A stretch of 64,000 nt of DNA. Source: Haloterrigena sp. KLK7. GTDB lineage: Archaea > Halobacteriota > Halobacteria > Halobacteriales > Natrialbaceae. The position numbers were made by a program, and so were the translations under genes. This document shows, one piece after another, positions 24,611-32,564 of the stretch. The notes beneath the pieces are model-generated. The model searched no databases. It was not told where the DNA came from and saw only the letters and a list, made by a program, of their open reading frames with translations. The stretch is from assembly GCF_037914945.1 (NCBI RefSeq), contig NZ_CP149787.1, forward strand, positions 3,720,001-3,784,000, read 5' to 3'. Numbering within the stretch: position 1 is the first letter of the stretch; the number at the start of each line of letters is the position of its first letter.

Positions 24611-25546
24611 GTGACCAATCGTGGCGGGGCTCCGACGGACGGAGCGGCCGAACGCACGCGTCGTCTCGTTCTCAACCCGACGAGCGGTGAGGCCGATCAC
24701 GCGGAGCGAGTGCGACGACTCGCCGCCGAGCACGGCTTTTCGGTCGTCGAGACCGAGCGGGCCGGCCACGGAGCCGAGCTCGCGGCGACAGCGGCGGCCG
24801 ACGGCGTCGACCTCCTCGCGGCCTGTGGCGGTGACGGGACCGTCCACGAGGTCGTCCAGGGACTCGTCGCGGCCGACGCGCTCGAGGACGTGACCCTCTC
24901 GGTGATCCCGGCGGGCACGGCCAACATCTACGCGTCGGGGCTGGGAATCGAAAGCGTCGACGACGGCTTCGCGGCGGCCCGACGGGGCGCCACGAGGCGG
25001 CTGGATCTGGGCGTTGCCGACGGCGAACCGTTCGTGCTGTCGGCGATCGCGGGGCTGCTGGCGTCGGCGAGCACGGCCACTTCCGCGCAGCTCAAAGAGC
25101 GGATCGGCACCCTCGCGTTCGTGGTCGAGGGCATCCGGACCGCGCGGGAGTTCGACGGCCTCGAGGTCGCGGTCGACGCCGTCGCCGGCGACGAGGAGTA
25201 CGTCTGGGAGGGGGAGGCGCTCTGCCTGCTCGTCGGCGCCCTTCGAGGGTTCACCGGCCCGGACGAGCCGTCGAACGCCGAAACCGGACGGCTCGAGGTG
25301 ACGGTCGTCGACCGGCTACCGCCGACGGACGCGATCGCCGAAGCCGTCGAACAGCGACTCTTCGATCGAGAGACGCCCCACGTCACGACGATCGAGGCGT
25401 CCGAACTCGAGATCGTCGCCCTCGAGGACGACCCGGTTCGGTTCAGTCTGGACGGGGAGCGCCGGGAGTACGACCGCGTCGAGATCGGCGTTCGACCGCG
25501 GGCGCTCCGCGTCTGCGTGGGCGAGGCGTACGCCTCGAGCCCGTGA
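24611..25546 (+). CDS. YegS/DgkB-type diacylglycerol (lipid) kinase
   Basis: A 311-residue lipid kinase. N-terminal LVLNPTSGEADHAERV and the nucleotide-binding loop ACGGDGTVHEVVQGL (about residues 75-89) and PAGTANIYASGLG are the diacylglycerol-kinase catalytic signatures. The C-terminal half shows the beta-sandwich of the YegS family (PVRFSLDGERREYDRVEIGVRPRALRV near the end). Likely phosphorylates a membrane lipid, possibly an archaeol derivative. The start is GTG at 24611; a start further down is not supported since the first strand begins at residue 18. Confidence 0.88.
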   Translation: MTNRGGAPTDGAAERTRRLVLNPTSGEADHAERVRRLAAEHGFSVVETERAGHGAELAATAAADGVDLLAACGGDGTVHEVVQGLVAADALEDVTLSVIPAGTANIYASGLGIESVDDGFAAARRGATRRLDLGVADGEPFVLSAIAGLLASASTATSAQLKERIGTLAFVVEGIRTAREFDGLEVAVDAVAGDEEYVWEGEALCLLVGALRGFTGPDEPSNAETGRLEVTVVDRLPPTDAIAEAVEQRLFDRETPHVTTIEASELEIVALEDDPVRFSLDGERREYDRVEIGVRPRALRVCVGEAYASSP

Positions 25547-25561
25547 CCGGTCCGAACGGCG

Positions 25562-25897
25562 TCACGTCCCCCATTGGCTCCACGCGAACACCGCGACGAG
25601 GAGCGCCCCGAGCGCGATGAACACGATCCAGTTGCCGAAGGGGCCCGGCACCTCGACGAGTCCCGACGCCTGCAGCAATCCGAACCCGAGCAGAAGGACT
25701 CCCAGAATCGAAATGACGCCGATGGCCACCATCTCCTTGGCCATCCAGTAGCTCTCTTGGGCCTCTTGCTCCTCGTCCCGAGTCGGTTCGTCGATCGCTT
25801 CCCCGTCGGGTTCGTTCCCGAGGAGTCTGGCGTCCTCGTTGATCTCTTCTTGGTCAGTTCCGGGCGTGTCCGGTCCGGAGTCGTCGGCGTCGCTCAT
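25562..25897 (-). CDS. Small membrane protein, two helices, unrecognised
   Basis: A 111-residue protein: residues 1-50 are acidic and disordered (Asp/Glu-rich), then two hydrophobic helices (IGVISILGVLLLGFGLLQASG and WIVFIALGALLVAVFAW) end the chain. The ATG at 25897 gives the natural acidic start; the longer frame upstream looks non-coding. Convergent with the lipid kinase gene, 15 bases apart. No functional family is recognised. Confidence 0.68.
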   Translation of the reverse strand: MSDADDSGPDTPGTDQEEINEDARLLGNEPDGEAIDEPTRDEEQEAQESYWMAKEMVAIGVISILGVLLLGFGLLQASGLVEVPGPFGNWIVFIALGALLVAVFAWSQWGT

Positions 25898-26230
25898 TGA
25901 GGACCGTTCACATCGAACACTGGTGTGCGTTCCACCTGCGAGTACAGGCGACGAACCGACGCCAGTCGGATCCGAGTCTGATTCGTCTTCCGGCGCGTCG
26001 GTCACTCGAGGCGCACCTCGCTTCGCTCACGGCTTCGCCGTTCGCTATTCCGTGGTGCTACGCGCCACGCTTCGCTCGTCGTATGATACTCGCGAGAAGA
26101 CGGTGGGGATGGGATTCGAACCACGGTCGTTCCGCTCACTCCGTTCGCTTCACTCCCTGATTCGAATCCCACCGTGTCGTTTCCGCTCGAGAGACTCCTC
26201 ACTACGTTCGTCGTATTCTCTCGCGGAAAA
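25898..26230. other. Gene-free stretch with a tRNA-Ser 3'-end relic
   Basis: Contains short inverted and direct repeats of the ttcgctc/gagcgaa type common in haloarchaeal gaps (26030-26100). A second copy of the tRNA-Ser 3' end lies at 26100-26122, and an inverted partial copy (ttcgaatcccaccg) at 26161-26174. No gene is supported. Confidence 0.6.
26100..26122. repeat. Direct repeat of the tRNA-Ser 3' end (possible attachment-site scar)
   Basis: A 23-base sequence identical to 26230-26252, which is the T arm and acceptor end of tRNA-Ser. The similarity extends weakly for about 25 more bases on the left side of each copy. A duplicated tRNA 3' end is what site-specific integration of an archaeal plasmid or virus leaves. 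Only about 107 bases separate the copies, so any element has been lost. Confidence 0.6.
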
Positions 26231-26313
26231 CGGTGGGGATGGGATTCGAACCCATGAGGCTAGAAGCCACCTGCTCTCAAGGCAGGCGCGTTGGGCCGCT
26301 TCGCTACCCCACC
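26231..26313 (-). tRNA. tRNA-Ser (anticodon UGA)
   Basis: Reverse complement gives a class II tRNA of 83 bases: acceptor GGTGGGG/CCCCACC, D arm GCG...CGC, anticodon stem CCTGC/GCAGG with loop CTTGAGA (anticodon TGA), a long variable arm (TGGCTTCTAGCCTC), T arm ATGGG-TTCGAAT-CCCAT, discriminator G. CCA is not encoded. Confidence 0.95.
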
Positions 26314-26353
26314 GCATCGCCACCTTCTCCGTACGTTCAAAAAGTACTATCGG

Positions 26354-27133
26354 TTACGATCGCTCGAGCGAGCCGTCGTCTCCGATCGCCAGTCCCAGTT
26401 CGTCGACGACCGCGGCCGTCGCCTCGCTGCCCGGTTGGTCCGCGAGGCGTCGCGCCTCGAGCAGCGCGATCGTCGAGCGCAGGCCCGCGGGCGTTCCGAC
26501 GGTCGGGAGCATGGGAGCGAACCCGACGCCGAGGTCCGCGTCCGTCGCTCGAGCGGCCAGCGTGCTCACCTCGGGCGTCGCGTACGCGTCGGTGAAGTCG
26601 ATCGCCTCCCGGAAGCCGGTGAGGTAGGTCCGACCCTCGGCGGACGGGCCGAGGACGACCTCGTGGCGCCGGACCGACATCGCCGCGCCGTCGATCTCGG
26701 TGCGCCGAACCAGCGGGACCGTCGGCTCGAGGACGCCGACGCTGTCGGCCCCCTCGCGCTCGAGGAGGTGGGTGACGGTGTTGCCGATTCGCGCGGCGCG
26801 ACTCGAGCCGACCTGTCGTTCGAATCGGACGCCCTCGTCGCGGTCGCCGTCGCCGGCGATGGCGTCCTCCCCGAGCGCGTCGATGACGAGCGCGCGGACC
26901 TCGGCTTCGGGGTCAGTGTCGGTATCGTCGGTGACGAACTCGTCGGGAAGCGTCTCCGCGTCGCGGTAGTTGACCAGCAGGTCGCCGCCGCTCTCGGCGA
27001 CGGCCCAGCAGACGTCGGCGACGGCGGCCTCGTAGAGCGCGACGGCGTCGGCGGCCGACAGCGGCGTTTCGTCGACGAGCGACGACAGGACGAGTCCCTC
27101 CCGGGGCGGATCGACCGGAACGACGACGATCAT
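26354..27133 (-). CDS. DUF2064-like (nucleotidyltransferase-fold) protein
   Basis: A 259-residue cytoplasmic protein starting MIVVVPVDPPREGLVLSSLVDETPLSAADAVALYEAAVADVCWAV, the layout of DUF2064 / TIGR04282 proteins, which have a GT-A-like fold related to CofC and MobA. The later segment VGVLEPTVPLVRRTEIDGAA would be the region that in related enzymes binds metal, but no clear DxD is present. Function is unknown; a sugar or nucleotide transferase role is inference only. Divergent from the small membrane protein gene that follows on the plus strand. Confidence 0.6.
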   Translation of the reverse strand: MIVVVPVDPPREGLVLSSLVDETPLSAADAVALYEAAVADVCWAVAESGGDLLVNYRDAETLPDEFVTDDTDTDPEAEVRALVIDALGEDAIAGDGDRDEGVRFERQVGSSRAARIGNTVTHLLEREGADSVGVLEPTVPLVRRTEIDGAAMSVRRHEVVLGPSAEGRTYLTGFREAIDFTDAYATPEVSTLAARATDADLGVGFAPMLPTVGTPAGLRSTIALLEARRLADQPGSEATAAVVDELGLAIGDDGSLERS

Positions 27134-27213
27134 ACGTGGCTCTCCGCGGACGCGACCCTTGAACGCGGCGCTTTCGGCGGCATCGCCGACGCCGTTCGCA
27201 CCGCCGGCGGACG

Positions 27214-27220
27214 AATTATA
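27214..27220 (+). promoter_or_regulatory. TATA box of the small membrane protein gene
   Basis: aattata centred 28 bases before the ATG at 27245, implying a leaderless transcript and supporting the reality of that short gene. Confidence 0.55.
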
Positions 27221-27244
27221 GTGGTGGACCGACAGCTATCGGCC

Positions 27245-27481
27245 ATGGAAGAGCAAACGCTCCCGCGATCGATTCCCGGGTCGGTCGGCTTACTCGGCGT
27301 CCTGACGGTCGTCCTGCTGGCGGCGCTCGGCGCCTGGAGTTTCGTCGACAGCAATCTGATCGGGTCCGGCGACTACCTCGCACCGATTCTCGGAATGCTC
27401 GCCGTCGTGGTCGTCGCGGTCGGCGCGCTGGCCGTTCTCGGTGCGCGATCCCGCGAGTGGCTCGCCAACCCCTACTGGTGA
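27245..27481 (+). CDS. Small membrane protein, two helices, unrecognised
   Basis: A 78-residue protein with two hydrophobic helices (VGLLGVLTVVLLAALGAWSFV and YLAPILGMLAVVVVAVGALAVLG) and short polar ends. The start was chosen because a TATA box lies exactly 28 bases upstream; the open frame continues further upstream but is antisense to the preceding gene. It resembles many small haloarchaeal membrane proteins; no function can be given. Confidence 0.68.
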   Translation: MEEQTLPRSIPGSVGLLGVLTVVLLAALGAWSFVDSNLIGSGDYLAPILGMLAVVVVAVGALAVLGARSREWLANPYW

Positions 27482-27493
27482 CCCGTCGGTCGC

Positions 27494-28156
27494 TTACCGC
27501 TCGCGTCGCCCCTTCGTCTGCCGGTAGTCCGACGCCATCAGGTCGACGAACTCCTCGAGCCACGCCTGCGTTTGCGCGTCGGACTGCTCGCGGGGGTCGA
27601 CCATCGGAACGAGTTCGAACCCGCGACCGCGGATCCGCCGCGCGTGATCGTCGGGCAGCGCGAGGTCGTCGGCCGGCGTCGTCGTGTACTCCACGCCGAG
27701 CTCCCGCAGGGGTCGCTCGCCGACGGGAACGAGGATCTCGGGGTTGATCATCCGGATCTCGGCGTTGAGGTAGGGATCGCAGTTGGCGATCTCCTCGTCG
27801 GTCGGTCGCCGATCGGGGTCGCGACAGCGCGTGAGGTTCGTCAGGTAGACGTTCTCGAGGACCGGCTCGTCCGCCGGCGACGTCGCGTCGCAGAGCCCGA
27901 GGCGCTCGAGCATCCGACGGAGCGTCGTTTCGGACTCGGTGCCGTCGGCCGCGGTCCCGTCTTCCGTCTCCGCGGCGAAGGGGACGCCGATCGCGTCCGC
28001 GCTCGCGGTCGGGCGCTCGCCGACGAACAGGAAGTCCGCGTCGACGTCGCCGTAGCCGTGGACGACCTGCGTGCGCGTCTCACAGAGCGCCGGACAGTTC
28101 CGACACTCCTCGTCCATGCCGAACGGGTTCGCTCGAGACTGTTGATTCGCGTCCAC
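27494..28156 (-). CDS. Uracil-DNA glycosylase family protein (4Fe-4S type)
   Basis: A 220-residue protein. Four cysteines arranged CRNC near residue 18-21 and later C...C in NLTRCRDPDRRPTDEEIANC match the iron-sulfur ligands of family 4/5 uracil-DNA glycosylases. DFLFVGERPTASADAIGVPF corresponds to the substrate-binding motif 1 (GE.P...D..G.PF), though the first catalytic position is GERPT rather than GEAPG. It would remove uracil from DNA or be a non-catalytic relative. I chose the GTG at 28156 because it gives the family start DANQQSRANPFGM and has a TATA-like tttttagg 26 bases upstream. Confidence 0.8.
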   Translation of the reverse strand: MDANQQSRANPFGMDEECRNCPALCETRTQVVHGYGDVDADFLFVGERPTASADAIGVPFAAETEDGTAADGTESETTLRRMLERLGLCDATSPADEPVLENVYLTNLTRCRDPDRRPTDEEIANCDPYLNAEIRMINPEILVPVGERPLRELGVEYTTTPADDLALPDDHARRIRGRGFELVPMVDPREQSDAQTQAWLEEFVDLMASDYRQTKGRRER

Positions 28157-28277
28157 ACTCGAGTCTCGAGGGAGGAACCTAAAAACGACGCGGCTGCTGC
28201 GGTCCGCCGTCGACGAACGTCGCCGGAAAAACGAGACCGGTCGCGGCGGCGATTCCGGCGCGCTCGGCTGCGGTCGA

Positions 28278-29285
28278 CTACGCCTGGGACTGGGCGGCCT
28301 GAATCCAGTCGGCCGCGCGGGCTTGCGAGATCTCCGCGGCCTCTGCGACGGTGGTCGCTTCCGTTCTGGCGAGGTCGGCGATGGTCTCGATGCCCGCCTC
28401 GGCGAGACGGTCGGCGTAGGTCTGGCCGACGCCCTCGAGAGACTGCAGGTTCTGTTCCTCAGCGTTGTCGCCCCGTTCGGTCGCGGTTTCGATCGCGTCC
28501 GTCGTCTCGACCGCGAGGTCCTCGGTCGCTTCGGCGGCCTCACCGACCAGGTCCTGTGCGCTCTGCTGGCTCGTCCGGGCGACCGACTCGGTGGACTCCT
28601 GGGCCGTCTGTGCGACCGCTTCGGTCGACTGCTGGACGGTGTCGGCGACGTCTTCGGTCTGCTGCTGGACCGTCTCGGCGGCCTCCTCGGCGCGGCGGAC
28701 GCCCTCGATCGTCTGCTCTTCGGTCTCCTGCTGGGCCTCGAGCATCGACTGCGTCGAGTCGGCGAGCACCTGCTGTTGCTGCTCGCTCAGTTCGCCGACC
28801 GCCTCGAGGAAGCCGTCCTCGAACTCCTCCCAGGCCTCGTCCTGGGTGCGCTCGAACTCGTCGAATCCGTCGTTGACGGCCGAACGAACGTTGAACTCGT
28901 CGCCGTCCATGACGGACTCGAGGGCGTCGAACTGCGCGTGAAGCATCCGCTGGACGAGGTCGGCGTGCTGCTCGAACCCCTCGTTGAACGCCTGCTTGGT
29001 CTGTGCCGTCCCCTCTTCGAACCCGTCGTCGACGGTCGATCGGACGTCGTACGCGTCCTCGTCGACGGCGTCCTCGAGGGCCTCGAGCTGAGCGTCGAGG
29101 AACCGGCGGGCGAGTTCGGTGCTCTGCCGCTGGGCGCTTCGCTGTGCCGCGAGGCCGTTGCGCAGGAACGACTCCATCGCGTTCTCCTGGAACTCGATTC
29201 CCTGCTCGAACAGCTGTTGGCTCTGTCTGATCGACTGGCGCTGCAGTTCGAACGTGGCTTCGATCGGTGTGGTGGCGTCGGTCAT
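28278..29285 (-). CDS. Coiled-coil protein with 11-residue repeats and C-terminal helix-hairpin-helix domain
   Basis: A 335-residue, Gln/Glu/Ala-rich, almost entirely helical protein. Residues 15-60 form an amphipathic start (ELQRQSIRQSQQLFEQGIEFQ); residues 62-91 and 114-143 are a diverged tandem repeat (16 of 30 positions identical); residues 202-267 hold six consecutive 11-residue units such as VADTVQQSTEA and VAQTAQESTES; residues 280-332 form a helix-hairpin-helix domain (SLEGVGQTYADRLAEAGIETIADLA). The N-terminal part recalls phasins that coat polyhydroxyalkanoate granules; the 11-mers recall lipid-surface-binding helices. Start at 29285, with a TATA-like cttatcc about 34 bases upstream. 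Function is not established. Confidence 0.75.
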   Translation of the reverse strand: MTDATTPIEATFELQRQSIRQSQQLFEQGIEFQENAMESFLRNGLAAQRSAQRQSTELARRFLDAQLEALEDAVDEDAYDVRSTVDDGFEEGTAQTKQAFNEGFEQHADLVQRMLHAQFDALESVMDGDEFNVRSAVNDGFDEFERTQDEAWEEFEDGFLEAVGELSEQQQQVLADSTQSMLEAQQETEEQTIEGVRRAEEAAETVQQQTEDVADTVQQSTEAVAQTAQESTESVARTSQQSAQDLVGEAAEATEDLAVETTDAIETATERGDNAEEQNLQSLEGVGQTYADRLAEAGIETIADLARTEATTVAEAAEISQARAADWIQAAQSQA

Positions 29286-29522
29286 CGCTATCTCTATCGA
29301 CAACGGCCAACGGGATAAGTGACACCCCTAAATGGTTTTAGACGACATCTGATACCACAGAATGGCACAACGTATCGCCACAGCTACAGCTAGCGGTTTT
29401 CCGTGGGGGTGTCAACGATAGTATGGGAAGCCCGATATCTGCGAGTAGGACAGGCGTCTCCGAATCATCGCTCACGCGTGACGAACCCGGCGACCGTTCG
29501 AGTACTGCGCCTCGGCGGCCGT

Positions 29523-29795
29523 TCAGCGACCGAGACCGCCGCGCTCGGTGACCTCGAGGATGAACTTGACGTTGCGAACGATTTCCTCCGGAGTGGTCTC
29601 CTCGTCGGGATCGTAGAGGTCGCTGGTCCGGTAGAGGATGTTGGCGAGCTGTTTGCTCTCGCTGGTCTCGCCCCGGACGTCGTCGGCCACGTCGCGCAGC
29701 GCCGCGACCCGTTCGGGATCGGGTTCGAACTCGGGGTCGTCTGCGGCGTCCGCGTCCGATCCGTCCGTCGAGTCGGCGTTGCCGTCCGCCGTCAT
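29523..29795 (-). CDS. Conserved small acidic protein downstream of mrp
   Basis: A 90-residue soluble protein: an Asp-rich disordered N-terminus (1-28), then a helical core RVAALRDVADDVRGETSESKQLANILYRTSDLYDPDEETTPEEIVRNVKFILEVTERGG. Its start overlaps the stop of the Mrp-type ATPase by 4 bases, so the two are translationally coupled and probably act together or share regulation. No named domain is recognised. Confidence 0.8.
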   Translation of the reverse strand: MTADGNADSTDGSDADAADDPEFEPDPERVAALRDVADDVRGETSESKQLANILYRTSDLYDPDEETTPEEIVRNVKFILEVTERGGLGR

Positions 29796-30868
29796 CGATC
29801 GGTCGATGCTGCCTCGTTCCGTCTGGTCTGTGAGACGCCGCGCCGGTGGACGATCCCGGTGTTGTTCGCGACGTTCTCGGTGATCGTCCGGAAGGCGTCG
29901 CCCGTGGCGCTCTCGTCCTCGAGGACGGTCGGTTTCCCGCCGTCGCCGCCCTCGCGGACGGCCGGATCGAGCGGAATCGAGCCCAGGAACGGCATCTCGT
30001 GTTCGTCGGCGAACTCTCGGCCGCCGCCGGAGCCGAAGATGTCGTGTTCGCCGCCGCAGTCGGGACAGGAGAACGTCGACATGTTCTCGGCGATACCGAG
30101 CACGACGGTGTCGTGTTTGGCGAACATCTCGAGGCCCTTGCGGGCGTCGTCCAGCGCGACGTCCTGGGGCGTCGTGACGATCACCGCGCCGGTGACGGGC
30201 ATCGTCTGGAGCATCGTCAGCTGGGTGTCGCCGGTCCCCGGCGGGAGGTCGATGACGAGGTAATCGAGGTGCCCCCACTCGACGTCCTCCGTCAACTGGG
30301 TGATGACCTTGTGGACCATCGGTCCGCGCCAGATGACGGGGTCGTCCTCGCCGGTGAGGAAGGCCATGCTCATCAGCTTCACGCCGTACTTCTCCGGCGG
30401 CACGAGCGTCTCGTCCTCGGTGGCCATCGGCGGCTCGTCGGCGTCGACCATCCGCGGCACGTTCGGCCCGTAGACGTCGGCGTCGAACAACCCGACAGAG
30501 GCGCCCAGTCTCGAGAGACCGGCCGCGAGGTTGACGGCGACCGTCGACTTGCCGACGCCGCCCTTCCCGGAGGCGACGGCGATGACGTTCTTGACGCCCG
30601 GCAGCACCTGGTCCTCGTTGGCGACGTCGTCGCGGTCGGGAACGCTCGCCGAGAGGTCCGGCTCGAGCCCCTCCTCGACGAGCAGTTCGCGCACCTCGCC
30701 GGCGATATCGGTCTCGGTGGGGGAGTAGGGCGCCCCCAGCGCGAGATCGATAGCGACCTGCTCGCCGTCGACACTGATGTCGTTGACGAGTCCGAGCGAG
30801 ACGATATCGTCGCCGAGTTCCGGATCCTCGACCGTCCGGAGGCGGTCGCGAACGGCAGCTTCGTCCAT
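29792..30868 (-). CDS. Mrp/NBP35-type ATP-binding iron-sulfur carrier
   Basis: A 358-residue P-loop protein of the Mrp/Nbp35 (ApbC) family. Residues 1-80 form an MIP18/DUF59 domain (RDRLRTVEDPELGDDIVSLGLV). The deviant Walker A GKGGVGKSTVAVNLA is near residue 101. The C-terminal FSCPDCGGEHDIFGSGGG CxxC pair would bridge a 4Fe-4S cluster in a homodimer. Known role of the family: scaffold or carrier for cluster delivery to apo-proteins in the cytoplasm. Overlaps the downstream small acidic protein. The sequence after residue 320 is Arg-rich. Confidence 0.92.
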   Translation of the reverse strand: MDEAAVRDRLRTVEDPELGDDIVSLGLVNDISVDGEQVAIDLALGAPYSPTETDIAGEVRELLVEEGLEPDLSASVPDRDDVANEDQVLPGVKNVIAVASGKGGVGKSTVAVNLAAGLSRLGASVGLFDADVYGPNVPRMVDADEPPMATEDETLVPPEKYGVKLMSMAFLTGEDDPVIWRGPMVHKVITQLTEDVEWGHLDYLVIDLPPGTGDTQLTMLQTMPVTGAVIVTTPQDVALDDARKGLEMFAKHDTVVLGIAENMSTFSCPDCGGEHDIFGSGGGREFADEHEMPFLGSIPLDPAVREGGDGGKPTVLEDESATGDAFRTITENVANNTGIVHRRGVSQTRRNEAASTDR

Positions 30869-31133
30869 GTCACTAGCTACTTCCGGGCGTCGAAAAGGGT
30901 TGTGTTCCCACCTTTTTTCTTCGGGTTCTCCCTCTCGAGGCTCGGTCGAACCGCTCGAACAAATCTGTCTGGCGAGAGCGAAGCTCTCGCTGACCGTTGC
31001 TCACTTCGTTCGCAAAGAGACCAAAAAAGCCGCTCGCTCACTTCGTTCGCTCGCGGGTGCAACACTTGCGATTTCACGCATCATCGCCTCCTTACGCATC
31101 GAAATTGAATCACGGCCCGCCGTCGGTCGACCG
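30869..31133. repeat. Gene-free stretch with hairpins and ttcgttcgc repeats
   Basis: A perfect hairpin gcgagagc-gaa-gctctcgc spans 30972-30990. The sequence gctcacttcgttcgc occurs twice, near 31007 and 31039, and the second copy is flanked by gctcg/cgagc arms. On the minus strand a T-run (cttttttgg) follows the second repeat. No gene is supported; the T-run could end transcription from the SMR gene to the right. Confidence 0.5.
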
Positions 31134-31454
31134 TCAGTGGCCGCCGGTGAGATGGAGCCCGACGATTCCGACGACGATCACGCTGAGGAACACGAGTCGA
31201 GCCGACGACGCGGGTTCGTCGAAGAGGGCGATTCCGAGCGTCGCGGTTCCGACGGCGCCGATTCCCGTCCAGACCGCGTACGCGGTTCCCACCGGGAGAT
31301 CCCGGACCGCCACTGCCAACAGCCCCATGCTGATGACGAGGGAGACGACGGTAGCGAGCGTCGGGAGCGGTCTCGAGAGCCCGTCGGAGTACTCGAGTCC
31401 GATCGCCCAGCCGACTTCGAACAGTCCCGCGAGTACCAGCAGATACCACGACAT
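31134..31454 (-). CDS. SMR-family multidrug/guanidinium exporter
   Basis: A 106-residue four-helix protein of the small multidrug resistance family. The functional glutamate is in helix 1 (LAGLFEVGWAIGLEYS, Glu about 13), and the family signature GTAYAVWTGIGAVGTATLGIALFDEP is intact. The GLFEVGWAIGL pattern leans to the SugE/Gdx (guanidinium exporter) branch over EmrE. Acts as an antiparallel dimer, H+-coupled. The ATG at 31454 gives the proper start of helix 1. Single gene. Confidence 0.92.
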   Translation of the reverse strand: MSWYLLVLAGLFEVGWAIGLEYSDGLSRPLPTLATVVSLVISMGLLAVAVRDLPVGTAYAVWTGIGAVGTATLGIALFDEPASSARLVFLSVIVVGIVGLHLTGGH

Positions 31455-31543
31455 ACTCGGTACGGGATCCGAACCGCGGGTATAGGCACCTGTCGTTTTC
31501 ACTGCGGTCTGGACTGGTCCGCAGGTCGATCAGCGAGCCCGCA

Positions 31544-31867
31544 TCAGGCGTTGAAATCGAACCGCGGCCCGCCGTAGGTCGGCGGATCCGGCTCGAGTTC
31601 GACCCCCCGCTCGTACCGGACGAAGTTCAGGTAAAAGGGACGGCCACAGCCCTCGACCGGCTCGCCCTCGAGGTCGGTGACGGGACCGTCCTCGCCGCAG
31701 AGAAATTCGATCCCGTCGGCCGACTCGCGGTCCGGATCGTCCGGGTCGGCGTACTCCCACCCCGGCTGGGGGCTCTTCGTGACCGACCGGTCCGCCAGGT
31801 CCGGCGGCCGCTCGAGGCTGACGACGGCGTTGCAGTGGGGACAGGTGTAGCGAACGGTGACGGTCAT
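31544..31867 (-). CDS. Zinc-ribbon protein, unrecognised
   Basis: A 107-residue soluble protein. The N-terminus has YTCPHCNAVVSLERPPDL, a CxxC knuckle, and later CGEDGPVTDLEGEPVEGCGRPFYL with two more cysteines that could complete a zinc site. It ends GGPRFDFNA. The ATG at 31867 starts just before the first knuckle; upstream sequence belongs to a dispersed repeat. I do not know its function. Confidence 0.7.
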   Translation of the reverse strand: MTVTVRYTCPHCNAVVSLERPPDLADRSVTKSPQPGWEYADPDDPDRESADGIEFLCGEDGPVTDLEGEPVEGCGRPFYLNFVRYERGVELEPDPPTYGGPRFDFNA

Positions 31868-31927
31868 CGAGGGACGATAGGAGACTCGAGGACGTAAGTC
31901 TGCGGTCACAGACGACCCGTTCTCCGT

Positions 31928-32060
31928 TGCGGTGGCGCGCGCCGAGCCGCGAGGAGCGGACAGCGACTCGCGGCCCAACTCGCGTGAGGGATGAGTGAGC
32001 GAGTGTACGAGCGAGCGAATCGGCTGGGGAGGGCGTGGAAATCCCCGTTGCCACGATAGG
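31928..32060 (-). repeat. Dispersed repeat, copy 1
   Basis: Read on the minus strand it begins ctatcgtggcaacgggga, continues ccctccccagccgattcgct and ctcgctcactcatccctc, and ends gcgcgcgccaccgca. The same ordered blocks occur in copy 2 at 55394-55585 on the plus strand. Open frames inside it (MATGISTPSPADSLA type) look like by-products of the repeat rather than genes. Confidence 0.75.
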
Positions 32061-32169
32061 AGAGGCGACTCGAGGACGGCGGAGCCGACTCGAGTCGTCG
32101 AACGTCGTTTGATACGCGTCTGTAGATCGGTCCCGAACCGTTTACCCATCCACAGGCCCAGAATCGCCC

Positions 32170-32502
32170 ATGGCCGAGACCGAGTTCGATCCCGAGAAGT
32201 TCGAGGACAAGTACGTCCACTACTTCGAAGAGCTGCAGGAGGCCTACTCGAACGCCTACAACCAGCTCCACGGCCGGTACGACTCCGCGATCCTCAAGGC
32301 GATCGACCGGAACGTCCTGAGCGAGAGCGAACCGTTCTACGAAGGCGATGGAGAATTCCGCGTCGACCTCCCCGAGGAACGAGTCGAGGAGGTCCGCGCC
32401 GCCGTCGGTGACCCCGACCAGTTCGATACCGTCCTCGAGGAACTCGTCGACCGGATCGAAACCGAACTACGGCGCATCTTCGGGTTCGAATCGGCCGACT
32501 GA
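32170..32502 (+). CDS. DUF5783 family protein
   Basis: A 110-residue acidic protein with the haloarchaeal DUF5783 pattern FDPEKFEDKYVHYFEELQEAYSNAYNQLH at its start, followed by YDSAILKAIDRNVLSESEPFYEGDG. Soluble, helical, of unknown function. It sits 62 bases ahead of the eIF2B-like gene on the same strand and could be co-transcribed. Confidence 0.85.
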   Translation: MAETEFDPEKFEDKYVHYFEELQEAYSNAYNQLHGRYDSAILKAIDRNVLSESEPFYEGDGEFRVDLPEERVEEVRAAVGDPDQFDTVLEELVDRIETELRRIFGFESAD

Positions 32503-32564
32503 GCCCGAACGCGTTCGCTACCGACACCCGAACACCTTTCTCCCTGACGGGAATTCGTGCAGGT

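Noticed and set aside
26101-26174. A second tRNA gene next to tRNA-Ser
   Set aside because: T-arm and acceptor pieces are present on both sides, but no anticodon arm or D arm can be folded; it is treated as a relic.
31530-32054. Frame starting MATGISTPSPADSL
   Set aside because: Its start is in dispersed repeat copy 1 and the rest is antisense or out of frame to the zinc-ribbon gene.
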